A stretch of DNA of 64,000 nt. Origin: Epiperipatus broadwayi (lineage: Eukaryota > Onychophora > Udeonychophora > Euonychophora > Peripatidae). Position 1 is the first letter of the stretch. Each line of letters starts with the position of its first letter. The position numbers were made by a program, and so were the translations under genes. The notes below the pieces were generated by a model that saw only the letters and a list, made by a program, of their open reading frames with translations, made no database searches and was not told the DNA's origin. Below are positions 22,701 through 37,700 of the stretch, in pieces. The DNA lies in assembly GCA_028023455.1 (NCBI GenBank), contig JAQFVV010006200.1, positions 6,088,506 to 6,152,505 on the forward strand, written 5' to 3'.

Positions 22701-25700
22701 TCGAATTTCTTGTGGATCCCTATCAAAGTTGGCATTTTTATTCTGCTCTTACAATTCATCCTGGTTAATGTGGGGATATTATTGCATTGATATATGACCG
22801 GGGACATGTGACAATCATACTGCAAGTCAATAAAATTTATCTTTTTATTGTTTATGAATTTATGCATTATATAAGATTCACAATATTTCAGAGAAATTTT
22901 TGATGAGCAAAAATTGTAAAAATGTTAAATAATAGATTGCACCTATAGAGTAGAGACTTCTCGAGCATCCCTCTACAGAAGAAGAATAAAAGTAAAGGGC
23001 ATTATCTAATTAGTCTTTTACTGACTGATTCATGAGAATTTATATAGTTTTTTTTTTGTTGTTGTTTATTTACTGACCAATTTATGGCTGATTATGTACC
23101 AGCCAATTGACAAAATTCTTGTTTGCTTGAAAAATTTCAGCTATCGGAAAAATATTTAACTTTTTTTCCCAGATTCGAATCACAATTTATGAGCACCATT
23201 CCTTAATAGCTCATCAACACTATATATGTTGCAGAAAAAAGTAATAAGATAAGCAAATAGAAGTAAATTAGATGAGATTGGCAATATTTGGATATGTAGA
23301 TTGTTAGGTAGGGATCTACATTGTTGAGGGGATGGGGGATCTAAATTGAGAAAAATAATTTTTATGGGATAAATCAAAATTACATGTACACAATAATACT
23401 TCAGTAATGATATACACTATTATATTTTTATGGCGAAATAAAAAACATACTTTTTAAAATAATATAATCAAATTACATTTACTTAATAATCAACTATTAA
23501 ACTTATGCATATAGGACTTGTGGCATAGATGTTATGTTTTAGTTAGCTAGCAATGAAAATATTTGAAAACCAGGCACTTCACAAACCTGGAGCTTAATTG
23601 TAAATATAGGGTATTTGAACTCAGATTTTCAAGCATGAAATATGTATATTAGTGATTATTTATCTACATGTGTGTGGTCTTGTATATCAGTTGTATGAGA
23701 TAGTGTGGATAGGTGGTGGGTGCTTGAAAGTCTGAATTCAAATCCCCTATAACTAGCAATGAAGCTAAAATTTATTTAAATATTATGTATAATTCCTGAA
23801 ACTAAACAATAAAGCAAGAGGACCTAGGCTAAAATCTTCAGTTTCAGAAAAATCGTATAATTCAGCTGCTATGTCTTCTCAATATCATTACATAAATGGA
23901 TGACACTTTTCTTCTTTCAGATAAAATAATTGATATCTCTATTTTAAATAAATAGATTCTTCTGGATTCTGATTGATATATGATGATGTTGGTAAAGCAT
24001 GCCAACTATTTTTAGAAATTATTTATCCCTAAGCTCTTATATTTTTTCTTTCTTTTTTTTTTTTGGCATAATTTATTAATTATTGTAGCAAATTGTTATT
24101 CTCTATGAGCATGTATAATCATATGGTTTGATGAAGGCAGATTTAAACATAATAATAAGTAAATTATTACTTTTGCATTTATTGGGTTATTAAGAACTCA
24201 CTTTATATTATATAAAGATGGAAAAATTTTAATATGAAAGGGCTAATTAACGCATGGAGGGATCAGATCATTAGATATGTAAAATAAATTACATTTTACC
24301 TAATAATTAGCATTTCTAGATAAAATAGTATATTTTCAATAAAAATTATATATTTGCACATAACTGTTCTAATAAGCAGAATTAACGCATGGAGGGATCA
24401 GATCATTAGATATGTAAAATAAATTACATTTTACCTAATAATTAGCATTTCTAGATAAAATAGTATATTTTCAATAAAAATTATATATTTGCACATAACT
24501 GTTCTAATAAGCAGAATTAAACAAGTAATGAATTTTTATTAATAGATGTAGAATATTTGAAAATCATGTTTATACTTATAAATATGAACAGTCAAAATGT
24601 GGCTGAAATAAGTCACAAATTGTTAAAGATTTCATCTGAAATATATTTTGAAGAAAAATGTTGGTCATGTATTTATTTGTGTTATCTCAAAGATTTTAAC
24701 ATTTAATCTAACTTCAATTCATTATTGACAAATTATGTTAGCTTTGTAATTTAAAAAAAAATCTTTAATAGTTATATATATTTCAAACCAAGCATCACAT
24801 GATTATTTGCTTTCAATATTTACATTAGGAGCAATAATTCATTCTATTTATATTACTGCAGAGTTATATATTGTAATTGTGAACAATTAATATACATTAT
24901 ATAGTAGTTCCAGGGGTTTTTTTGTCGTGTAACACAGTGGAACAATATTCTGGCACCTCTTCTAGTGCATTTTTAATGTTTCAAACATAATTAGATGAAA
25001 CAGTATTGCACATACATAATTACAAATTCGAACAAATAAAAAAATATGTTGTTTTATGAATCAGATGAAATATGGATGGATTCAAAATTGGCACTCTCAT
25101 GTTGTGAGAAGCGGACTCATTCACGTCCCTATTAGTGACTTGCATTCACCGATTGATTACAGCGACCATGTACATTCAGTAACGTCGTTGGTGATTGAAT
25201 GCATCTGCGTAGCGATTGATAATGTCTGGAATATTTAATTGTTTTATTTTTACATAAATTTGACATCATTATTTTTATTTTTTTTATTTTTTAGTGTAAA
25301 AGTATACTCCAAGTTTAAAAATGAAAAACATTTTCAGTTACTTCTCAACTGTCAGTCCCACTAATAAAAAGTCCAAAATGACAACAGAAAATATTGGTGC
25401 AAGTTGATGTTCCTGAATCATCTCAAGCAGATCTTGAGGTGCAATGACAAATTCAAAATGATTGGCTGGATGGCTGGTCATTGGGTTAAAAAAAAAGATT
25501 TTTGCTTCAAAAATGAATGGCTGAACATACACAAAGTGAAACTTGGCTGCACACCTTGCAGAAATGTTAGAACTCTTGCAACTGAAGCGACAATGGGAAT
25601 GAAAATTTCCAAAGAATGGGCCAACAATGAAATTGTCTATTCTGGGAAAGATAGGAAGTTACAAGTGAGGTCACTTCCAAAAATTTTTTTCAATCACATA

Positions 25701-28700
25701 GAATCTGCTACACACAAAGTAGTGTTAAAAATTATTTTTGAAGTTGAAAAAAAGAAGATTGAAAACATTTTTTTAAAATCATTATCTTGTGAAAAAGTAA
25801 TATCAGCAAAAAATTTTCAAACTGCATATAAAGTAGCAAAGGAAAATTAATCATTCTCTACTTTTAAAAGTGAAATTGATCGGCAATAACTGAATGGAAT
25901 TGAAATGGGTCGTATTCTTCATTTAAGTGATGAAATGAGAAATTTAAAGAAATTGTTAAATTGAAAAATATAATTTCATTGATAATTGATGAATCAACTA
26001 TCATAAGCAAAAAAACCACCATTATTGTGTTTGTTCAATGCTGTATCGAAATTGTTGAAATGAATTCACCAATTAATTTATTTTTAGATTTGATCGAACT
26101 TGAAAACATAATGGCAAAAGGAAGGAATATTTGAATTCTTACTCCAGTGTTTTGAATTTTATGGGATGACAGAAAATTATTTAAAAAATTATTTAATTTT
26201 GATAGCATGTGAGGTGCTGCTGTGGTATTAGGATGTAAAAATGGAGTGAACAAATTGTTGACACAAAAATTTCCTTCCATTATAGTTTGGCATCATTCTA
26301 ATCATATGATTAGAATTATCAGTAAGTGATGTTGTAAAGAAAATTTCAGGAATCAATAGATTCAAATCATTTATTGATAAAGTTTATGTTTTATACCATG
26401 TATAACCAAAAAATAATAGAGAGTTTCATAAATGTGCAGAATCACTAGGCATTGAGCTGCTAAAAATACTAGATGGGCTGTGTGGAATAATTTTGAATTC
26501 TTGTACATCATTTTGAAGAAGCAATGAATGATTCTACAAGAGTTAAAAAATGATAAATGTACTTATGCTGCCTTAAAGAAAAAAAATAACATCTACAGCC
26601 TTTTTATTGGATCTAGGGTTGATGTGCGATGCTCTCCAAGAATTGTCAGAACTAAGTTTGAACTTGAAAGATCGCAGTGTGAACCTTTACATTGCAAATC
26701 GAAAAATAAATGCACTAGTTCAAGTTTTTGAAGAAACAAAACAGAATTTTGGACCCTTTTATAAAGTGATGTAACTGCTCTACATGATCTGCATTTTTGT
26801 GGAGATTCATTTCACGCAAAAATTTCTAAAAATGATCCTCTTATTGATCTGAAAACATTTTATACCACATCTTGAAAGAGTCAATTGAAAAAAGTATGCT
26901 AGATAGCAAAGATGTTGAATTTGCACTTTGGGCTCCCATACTTGACCAAAAATATTGGCTGAAGATATTGATATTCAGTTGACATTTGGAGAAATGGAAA
27001 TTAAAAACATGTCAATCAGACTACAGCTAAATGAAAGAGAAATGATTTGTGTATTTCATGAACACATTCTCGAAAAAACATATTCTGAAAAACCATAGCA
27101 TTTGATATATGCTCATTCTTCAAGGGAATATAAACTTGGGTTTTTGCAAATAAATTTAATTATTATCCCAACAAAATCTTCGTTGAAGATCAAAACAGTT
27201 TCAGCACTTTTGTTCATCAAACTCGTCGGACCGCTTAGACACTTACTGATCCTTCAAAATATGTTGATCTGTGGTTACTCAGAGTACATCATTCAGCCAT
27301 AGACACTAACACTAAGAAAATGAATTGAGACAATTTGTCAGATGAGAATTAGACAAAACTTTGGAAATCACTATAAACTTTTATTCAATTATATAAAGTT
27401 TTACAATTTCATTTTACATTTAGTTATCAGTTGTATATTTATATTTGTTTATTTAACATTAATTTGACATGTCTAAAATAAAAAAAATTATGATAAATTT
27501 TGTTTAATTTTTTATTTGCTTCATAGCATTGGAAAAGCTGATTAAAATTTCATTCAAATGATAATTGAATATAATTTTCTTTAATAAAAAATTGACAAGA
27601 AGTCCATTCCAGCATCTTTTTTTATTTTTAAAAACCCTGGATAGTGCTATATCCAAATTCTCTTCAGTGATGAGGGTTAATAGCTAGAAGCTAGTCTAGA
27701 TTTGGATATGGTTACTAATTTCCATCAAATTTACAATAGATGACTGTGGAAAAGATTAAATAGACGGATCCTCTATTTTTTTTTTATTATGTCTATTCTC
27801 TATATTCTTATTTATTATTTATTACAAAAGTAATAAAGTAAATGATAGATATTAATATTAAATAGAGGGAATTAATTACTCTTAATGCAAATTGTATATA
27901 TCACTAGTGAAATATAAAAATTGATTGCATGATTATGACTCATATTTAAATGACTATTAAAAAGACGTAGAGAAATAGATAGGTGAATATATTAATTAAT
28001 TACAAACTAACAATATTTTTTCTTTATTTTTGTAGTTATTTATGGGTACTTATAGTAGTATTCTAAAGCGTATGGGTGATGTGATCCATTTAAAACAGCG
28101 GTTGGAACATTTTTTTTCTAGAGTAAGTATAAGTATTGCATACTTCATTTTAAACCTTTAAACATCACATGATCACTATCTCCCATGCTTGATCATAGCT
28201 GTATGGAGAGAGTTTTGTCTATTTTTATGCTTCATTTTAATCTAAGTCTATGTATATATATGGATATCGTTCATAAATATGAACTGAATGGTAAAAAAAA
28301 AAAAGGAATTATTTTTACTCAGAAGAAAATTATTATTTATTCTATTCTATGTATCAATATTTAACAAACTCTAAAAATATTCAAGTTAATGTCTTTTTTA
28401 ACTCTATTTGTTTTCAATTCAATATTAGATTAATTTTTTATGTTCTTGCTTCTTAATATAGATCCAGTGTTTTAGGCATTACTAAGATGTAAACAAAAAT
28501 TGTTTGAAGAAATAGATTGTCAAAACTTATATTATTCAAGAATTTAGATAATCATTTTGCTCGCTTGCCTTACATAATATTTTTTTCTAATAATTTTCAG
28601 TGTATTGAAATTAATGATAAAAATAAAAGTTGATGAGTATCTTATTCAAAGAATTTTAGAACCTTTAATATGTTTTGTGTTTGTGTGTGTGTATGTTAGA

Positions 28701-31700
28701 TGAAATTACAATGAAATATAAGATGTGATATGTTACTCTATTTCCATCATTTATGAGTGAATGTTGAATGTATAGAAAATTTTAAACTTTATTTAAACTT
28801 TCCAAATACAAACAACTTGTTAATAATAACACACAAATAGACTAACATCATTTATGAGTGAATGTTAAATATATAGAAAATTTTAAACTTTCCAAATACA
28901 AACAACTTGTTAGTAATAACACACAAATAGACAATACAGATTAGTCTATTTGTGTGTTATTACTAACAAGTTGTTTGTATTTGGAAAGTTTAAATAAAGT
29001 TTAAAATTTTCTATACATTCAACATTCACTCATAAATGTTGGAAATAGTCCAACATATGACATCTAATAGAATACCATCATTACAAACTTTCAGACAAAT
29101 ACAATGAAATATGATTTATATGAAAATATATATTATGAAATATTAATAAAATGAATGTAATTGTTAAACATTGTCATTTGTAATGATACTGAACAATGTT
29201 GGTAGTATTGCCAAAAATATTACACTCCAGTAAATGCATATCATATGCTAAGGAAGGTAAATTTTTAGATCACATTATTTTGTGATAAATCATAATGTCC
29301 AAGAAAAAGTCAAAATTGTTAAAAATGCACAGAAGCTGAGGAATTTAAAACAAGTGATTCTGGGACTAATGAAATTTTTTTAATAATTTTTTGGTAATGA
29401 AAAAAATCTTCCTGGACACCTCTATATTAATTGCTTCAGAAAGGAAAATATTGAACTTGGAATAATCTGCAAAAGAGACATTTCGAAAATCAAAGATCTG
29501 TTAACTTCAACCTGGTTGTTGGTTCATTTTGATAATATTTGTATGTAATCTTGATAGCAGGTGGCACCAGAGAAATTAATTAGATTGAACACATAGAAAG
29601 TTAACTATTTCTATGCACAAGCCGAATACATTATTACCATTGTTTTTATATTTTCGTCATTATCCCAGAGAAAAACACAGGTAGTATATGATGGTAAATA
29701 ACGACTATTAGAAAGTGATCAACTTCGTAATTTTAAAATAATATTCTACATTTAAAGTGATTTGGACATGATTGCTTTTCTCTTGTAATTTTCTTCATTC
29801 ATTTGTTAATATACGCAGTGTGTGTGCTTGTGTTTTATATATATATGAAAGAAATATTTGAGCACAAATAATATTTATGATTTATAAATTATGTTTAATA
29901 TTAAAATTAATAGAAAGCTTATCCATATCTGTGTTGCTTCTTTATTTTGGATTGTCTGTAGAGTGTAGAAAAGGGGGGGGGTGACTTACGTATTTCATTT
30001 TAATTTGTCCATTTCAGCTATTTTTGGATAGAAATTTTTCATTGGGGAGAGCGGGTATTTGACTTATTTTTGATAAATAGAAATTCTCGTGTAATGTTTT
30101 TTTTTTTTTTGAAAGGTACTTATTTTTGATGATTTGCCATAATTTCAAAAATAGAGAATAATTAATTTGATAAATAGCTAAATGTTGATGAAATTCTGTT
30201 TTAGTAATTAGAATTTTATAGCATTTTTTTGTTTGTAATTTTTTCGTAGGAATTGTTGGATTTATTTTGCCTCAGTATTTAGTATATTTTTTGAAAACTA
30301 TGCCATCGATTTAATTTATCCATTTAAGCTATTTTTGGATAGAAATTCTTCATTAGGGGAGGGGTAGTTTTATGTTTGACTTACTTTTGATGATATGCCA
30401 TAATTTCAAAGCAGAGAATAATTAATTTGAGAAATAGATTCTCTTGTGTAATGTTCTTTTTAGTTTATATAACCATTGCTTTGAAATCTGATTGCAGATG
30501 CATATTTGAAAATGTTGAAAGCAAAATAATTTTATGACATTTTGTATTTGCATTTTCCACCTTCCGCTATTGTTATTTTTTTTAATTTGAATTTTATAGC
30601 ATTTTCTTGTTTTTTTTTTTATAATTTGTATTTTCGATGGATTTGTTGGATTTATTTTGCCTCAGGCATTTTTATTTGTGAATTTAAGCAAAGAATTCTT
30701 CATTCTAGGGGGGGGGGTGTCTGTGTTTGGTGTATTTTCACCAATTTCTGTTTTTTTAATTCGAATTTTATAGCATTTTTGTGTTTTTTTTTTTGTAATT
30801 TGTATTTCCGATGGATTTCTTGGATTTATTTTGCCTTAGGCATTTTAATTTTCTGTCGATTTCAGCCATTTTTGCATAGAAATTTATCGCTTGCAGGCTT
30901 CTTGGTGGTTCTGCAGTGTCATCTGGTAGCCACAGTACGCTTAACCGAAAACTACCGAAAAAGGAGATCTTTGAGACATATTTTAGAGTAGTGAAACTAT
31001 TTTAGATTGATGGCAATTGCAATTTACGTAATAGCTTCTTATATATATATTTTTTAATAAAGCAACTTATCTCTTAATATTTGGTGAGGAATATAGGAAA
31101 GGACAAAATGCCTGTGTGAGGAGCTGAAAGTTGAATATGCCAGTAATATTTCACATGATAATTGTTTATTAAGAAATTTAATGTACTTTTTTCTTCAAAC
31201 AGGAACCATTGTTCAGGCATCCTTAGAATTTTTACTTCACAATCGCAAGTAACGCCAGCCAACTTTTCAAACAATTTATTTAAAGAAATTATTATAGACT
31301 TAACCTTTGATAATTGAGGTGATTATTTTATGAGATTTTTTAATAAATGGAATTGTCTATATTCCTCCCTATGTAGCTGAATTTGATTACTTAGTAATTA
31401 TTTCGGTAGACATTATTAAATTTTGTACCACAGTTGTAGTATATTTATGCCTGAATTTAAAGTATGTGCAATTTTATGTGCGAATGGGAATCCGTGATTA
31501 TATCATAAATCATGGTAGTTTGATAACTGCTTAAGTTATAAGACAAAATTAATTTTTGAAATCCAGACTTCATAGTTACGTTTAATAATTTATGATTGTG
31601 CCAACATAATATTAACACAAATCTAGCGCTATCATAAATTTGAATTTCCAGTATTATCAAATCTTATTATAGATGTTGCTAGAGCAGAATGCTGATTTTG

Positions 31701-34700
31701 TTTATATTATTTGTTGTTGGACTGCCAATGTTTGCAAATCTCAGTTTCACTTACTGTCTTAGTGAGAATGCATAAGTTTGTTTGATATTATAAATGTGTG
31801 TGTGAGTATGTAAATGAATAGACATATTTAAAGATTTATCTGTATATGTATAATAAAAAGATAGTAGCTGTTGTGAACTCTGCCTCAAGTATTTATTTTA
31901 TTGGCTATATGTTTTTTTTAATTCTCCCTATTATCTTTTGGAAATTGTTTCTAATAAATAAATAAAAAATTTCATTGTTTTGAAATTAGAAGACGTATTA
32001 CTACATTTTTCCTAAATGTTAGATCTGTAGTTCTTAGTTTTGATAACAATTATATAACTGAAGGTATTATAAAGGCTTATTAAATGGATTAGACTCCAAA
32101 TATAAAATCTTGGACTGGCATATTCAAGTTTGTAACTAATTGATTTAAAAAGAAAATATCAAATGTCATTTAAAATATTTTACATTCTTAATATTAACAA
32201 CAAAACATTTCTTTAGCTACTTTTGTTTTATTATTCTTAATCTTCATTTCTGAGATTGTAACTACATACTTTCTCTCTGTTTCTGTAAATACAATTTCTG
32301 TGAATTATTCTTAAAACATAAATTACAGTAATCTTGAATAGGTCGTGTGATCATCTATAATGGGTTTGCAGAAATTTAAGCAATTTTATTGATCATTTTC
32401 ATTGAAACTCTTTCTAAATCAATGGGTAATTTGTTTTTGTTTTTTCATTGTAGTATAATTATAGACATTAATAAAGCTAGTGATGTCAGTACTATTTGTA
32501 ATTTTTTTTTTTTTTTTCAGAAAAATATAAGAATTAATGATTTTAATGACTTATACCCACAATATTGAAAGTTATATTTATTAATTCACAATATAAATGC
32601 TTATTTAAAAATGTCAATTTCAGTCCTTTTGGGGGGAGGGGGCTTTAAACCAGAATTTATTCATAGTAACTTATAACTGCTAATATTATGAAATTTTATA
32701 TTTTGATATCTTTAATATTCTTTAAAAATTAAAAGTAATAATGCCATTAATTATTTATTTTGATCTTTATTTTTTTTGTTAACTTTTTAGTATCTTCCTA
32801 CATTGAAATTGGGTCATGTTGATTTATTGGATGTCTTTCATGGGATCCACTTTCTTCCCCTTGATAAGAATACCTATTTAAGAATTCAGTGTTTTGTAAA
32901 TCATATTCTCTCCAGTTTAAGGTAATTTACATGTACAAATATAACTGTAAGAATGGATGATGAATGGATGGAGAATATAAAGATGACTGAACAGATAAAT
33001 AAATATGATTTTTTTTTTTTTTTTGTATAGATAAGTAAATAATTAATCTGAATGTTTGCGACGATAGAATTTTACTTTGACAGAATAGCCAAGTTGGTTA
33101 AAGCCTTACCTTAAAGTCACTTTATGAATTTAAATTTCACCAGTTCAATTCACATGCTAACTTTATTGGTTAGTCCAACAAAGAGAGAGAACAATGTTGC
33201 TTGGAATGTTGTGTTCCATACGAATTGTGTGTTATCACTAGTAGTTGAATGTTCTTAGAAAGGCGTAATTAAAGTTTAAATTTTTTTGAAAACATTCAAC
33301 AATTCATCTAGATGATGGAAATACTCTAATAAGAAACTACAAAGGTAAATAGTTAGGCAAGCAAATGAATAGAAATAATGATAGAAAGCTTAATTTTAGT
33401 CTGTCCAGCAGATTATGATATGCTCCAGTTTTATATATTTAAAATTATTTATAATATAGAAATAACAATGAAATTTAATGCATGTTTACTTAGTATTCAT
33501 GAATTATCTTTAAATATTAATGACACTGGTTAAAGTTGGAATGACTAAAATAAAATAAACAATATAAACTTGGAAGAAATAATAATGGAAAAAAACAACA
33601 ACCAATAAGTGTCTTTGAATTCAATGACTTTTTCTTTTTTCCCCCTAATATGTCTTCTGAATAACTCTTTTTACATGAACATCACCACTGGACCTGACAG
33701 AAACCAGAATACATTTATTTTATTTTGATAAAATAATTAAATTTTAATATAAAAATGTGAATTAGAATGTGATGTAACACTCGTGAATTATTCAAGTAAA
33801 ACAAATAGTGATCCCACACACTAGATATGTTCTTTATAACTTACCCACTAAATTGACATGAAATCATAAGAACTTTTGAATATTAGTTAAATTGAAGGTG
33901 ATCTGATCAAAATGCTGATTGCATTATATTGACTGATTGAGAAAAATACTCATTGATTTATTTGATAAATTATACTACAACATCCAAGGCCTTGTTTTAA
34001 TACAATGTGTAAACTGTCATATAATCCTTCATACTTAATATAGCTAAGATTATACTAATCATTGAATAAAAATTAAAGTTTTTTATTTAAAGAAAACTTC
34101 CATATGGGCATACAGTCAAGATTCTGAAAATTCCAATAGATAAAAGACATCATTGATGCTGTGAAACAATGATATCAGAAATAAGTCAATACATGCTTTA
34201 TTACTTTAGCGTAGCCTTTTGGAAAATGACTAATAATAATGATCACTGAATTATAATCAAGATCAATTAATCAGGTTTGGAGGAGTTTTGGATTTCATTT
34301 TTCACATTGTTAGTACATTGAATGGTGTTATATATACTTTGTATAATTTGTCAATGTAAAACAAAATACTTCTCTAAAAACCAAAGTTCCATCTTCACAA
34401 AGCTTCCCAACATGGTTTTATTTGTGTTCCAGAATGCCTTTAAATATGCTGATTTGCTGCATTTATTACTCTGGTATGACTTTATGTTTATTATTCTTAT
34501 AAATTCTCCTTTACGTTTTTTGCATTTTTAAATTTTTTTGTATAAGAAGAGATGATAAAAAATTTTTTTAATAAATTAATATATATTAACACTCGCAAAG
34601 CACGTGCACAATTAGCTTGAAAGGCTGATATTTGAATGACTTTATGTTATATTATTGTCTTGAATCACTTAAATTAGTATAGGCCATGATAGTCTTGAAT

Positions 34701-37700
34701 ATGTCATGGCATTAGCTATCTCTCTACAATAACTGTGATGATGAAATTGTATTTGTATACTTCTATTTCTCTTCCATCTTCAATCTCTTTTTTTTTCATC
34801 TTTCTATCTTTATTGGTTTTTTTTTCTCTACAGTGAGAATGGGCCCAGTCATTTATAAGAGGCTACTAAGAAATGGCTAAATAATTAATATACGGTAGTG
34901 AAATTTATGAGATTTTGTATTGTGTAGATAGAGCAATTATAGTCCTAGCAAATAACTCATAATCCTTTCCATAATTCAGTTTTTATTATTTCAAAGCAAA
35001 ACAATATAATAATTAGTGCTTGGAATTGGCAAAGCTTTATGGCATAAGGGTTAGAACATCTATTTGCCATGCTCATAATCTCTGTTTTGAATCACAGGTG
35101 AAACTGAAATTTTTTCAGGTTACAAATAAACTTAGATTTTTTTTCCAAATAAGATGGCCAAGTTAATTTGCTGTCCAATTATTGGCAGTAAGCTATTCTT
35201 GTCTAGAAAATAACATAAGGAAAGGAAAAAAAACTACAACTCTTAATATCCAAATTGGCTAACTTTTTGAATAATGCCTTCTTCCTTCTTTGTGAAAAAG
35301 TATTGAAGAAATTTTAGCCATGCAGTACATTATTTAAAAACGTTTGTCGCTTATTTAGAATTCTGATTTAGTCAACTATAATATCAATTCAGAACTATAT
35401 AATGACTGGTGATTGGAATTAGTATTGCAAAATTTAGCTCGGAGTAATCTCATCTAGTTATTTTAATTCACATCCAGAAGATTTTCGCAATTTTTATAAA
35501 TGTTAATATTGGATAATATAATGAGAATTTCCATGTATTTTCCCAAATAAACTTTAGCTGTGATGTATTAGGCAAATATTGAGTTAAAACTTAGGAATAA
35601 TAAACTGAAATGATACCACCTAGTAAAAGTATTTTTGTTTGACTCACTTTTAAAATAAAAATGGAACTGCTATCTTATTAAAAAACATATTTTTTTAGTA
35701 GTAGTAGTAATATTTTTATTGGATCCATCTTTAAACTGAAAGTGGAACAGTTTTTACTGGAGATGATATAAAAGTTTGAAAGTCAGGCCTAAATGCTATA
35801 AAGCTTATAAGAATTGTAGATCTAGGATAATAAGATAAAAGTGGTTCCATTTTTAGTTTAAAGATGGATCAGACAAAAATATTATTAAATGATATGATTT
35901 CAGTTCTCATTTGTCAGTTTTAAATGATTGTTTGTCTGGTTACATGATAGCTGAAGTTGAAATTCAAGAAAATACACAGAAATTACCATTATATTTTCAA
36001 TATTTACACACCCAGTATACATATAAATACCCACGTGTATAAAATTGATGATAATGGCTAATTTAAATAAAGGCTATTGAATATGCATTAATACTAATTT
36101 TCATTTGAAAGAGAGTAATTTTTCAGGTAGATTTACAATAATTTTGAAAATAAAAATAATAAAATGGAATTCTCATTGTTGGCAAATTATTAAGAACTCA
36201 ATTATACTAAGAAATCAAATATTCAAAAATTGATTTAAAAAACCAACAATTTAACTTAGCACAGATTAATTTTGCAAAAAAAAAAAAGGGAGGGGGTGGA
36301 TATGAAGATTAAAAAGCAGGAATTACCTTCACCCATTAGGATCTATTCTGGTAGACACACTTCATTATAATCTTTAGTTTTATAAATTTTATTAATATTT
36401 TACATATAAACAGAAATATAATAAATACAAACTGATATTTTATATATTATCAAAATAATAAAAAACTATTAGATTAAATGTCTTCCAATTAGAAATGACT
36501 TTGATTTCTGAGAGACTTTTGTTTTATATTTTTTGAATGGGCAGAAATGTATAATGGATGTCAAATAGACAATGATGAATTTTATATTAATTTGGAAATA
36601 ATACATGTAGGGAGTAGCTTGCTAGTTAGCAGTTAATTCAGTAATAGGATAGTTTGCTAGTGATCAAAAGTTATGTGAATTAATTTTTAATAATATAAAA
36701 AAGGAAATGAAAAACAGTTCAGTCACAATTAAAGAAGAACTCTTGTATTATATTAACTGAGATATATATATATCAATTAGAAAAGGTTAGCTCCTAGTAG
36801 AGTCAATCTTTTGAGCTGGATAGAAATTGGAGCCTTAATTAGAATTTTTAACGAACTGTATCAGTAATACTGTTGATAGACTGAAACTATCTATGAATAA
36901 ATTCATAAAAAAATTTAAAATAGATTAGGCAGAACTGATTAAAATCTACTACATTAATTTTTCATGAGTAATCATGGCTAAACACAGTGTCAGATTTTAT
37001 GAATGGATATGTCAAGTAGTGTACAACACTAATATTATATCATCCCCTAAAGGGGAAAAGGACAATTTATAATACATTTCAATCACAGTATATTCCCAGA
37101 AGTAGTTTTAATTTGACTTGAGATAGACAAGTTTGACATTTAAGGGAGTTTTATTTTATTTTTTCATTCTGTGAGTTAATCGTGATTTTTTGTGTTTAGT
37201 AAATCAAATGACATTTATAAAAAATTTGAAAATACAAATAAAGGTTTTTAGATAACTTTTTTAAAAATATATATATAAAAAAATAATGATGAATTGGACT
37301 AATGGTCCATTACTCAAAGATCATGTGATATTCAAACACCACATGAAACAGAAATGAATTTAGATCCAGAGAACTTTAGCTTGAATTAATTTCTATATAA
37401 GAGCATTAAACAAAGTGTGCAGGTCAATTGAATGGTTAATTTTTTAAGAGATTGTATTATTTGACCACTAGGCAAAGCAAATAAACTTAAATCCAGAAAA
37501 CTTTAGCCCTTGGACATTTCATTAAACAATTTAATGATTGATCAGTCAGGAAGTCACATAACATCAGAAGTGGGAACCTTTACCTCATAAGTCTGTCACC
37601 CCATGGCTACATTAAAAAAAACAAGGCAAATATTTAATTCTGCTAACTTCCTAAAGCTAGTTAAACAGTATGCTTGTTGCATATATATTTAAATTTTGAA

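Noticed and set aside
24246-24515. CRISPR-like or satellite array
   Set aside because: Only two direct units without spacers; a simple tandem duplication in an animal genome.
30542-30991. 149-codon open frame with a repeated NLYFRWICWIYFASGI-type peptide
   Set aside because: It is the translation of the 170-bp subrepeats in the foldback arm; the same peptide appears at 9613-9665 for the same reason. No domain and very hydrophobic, biased composition.
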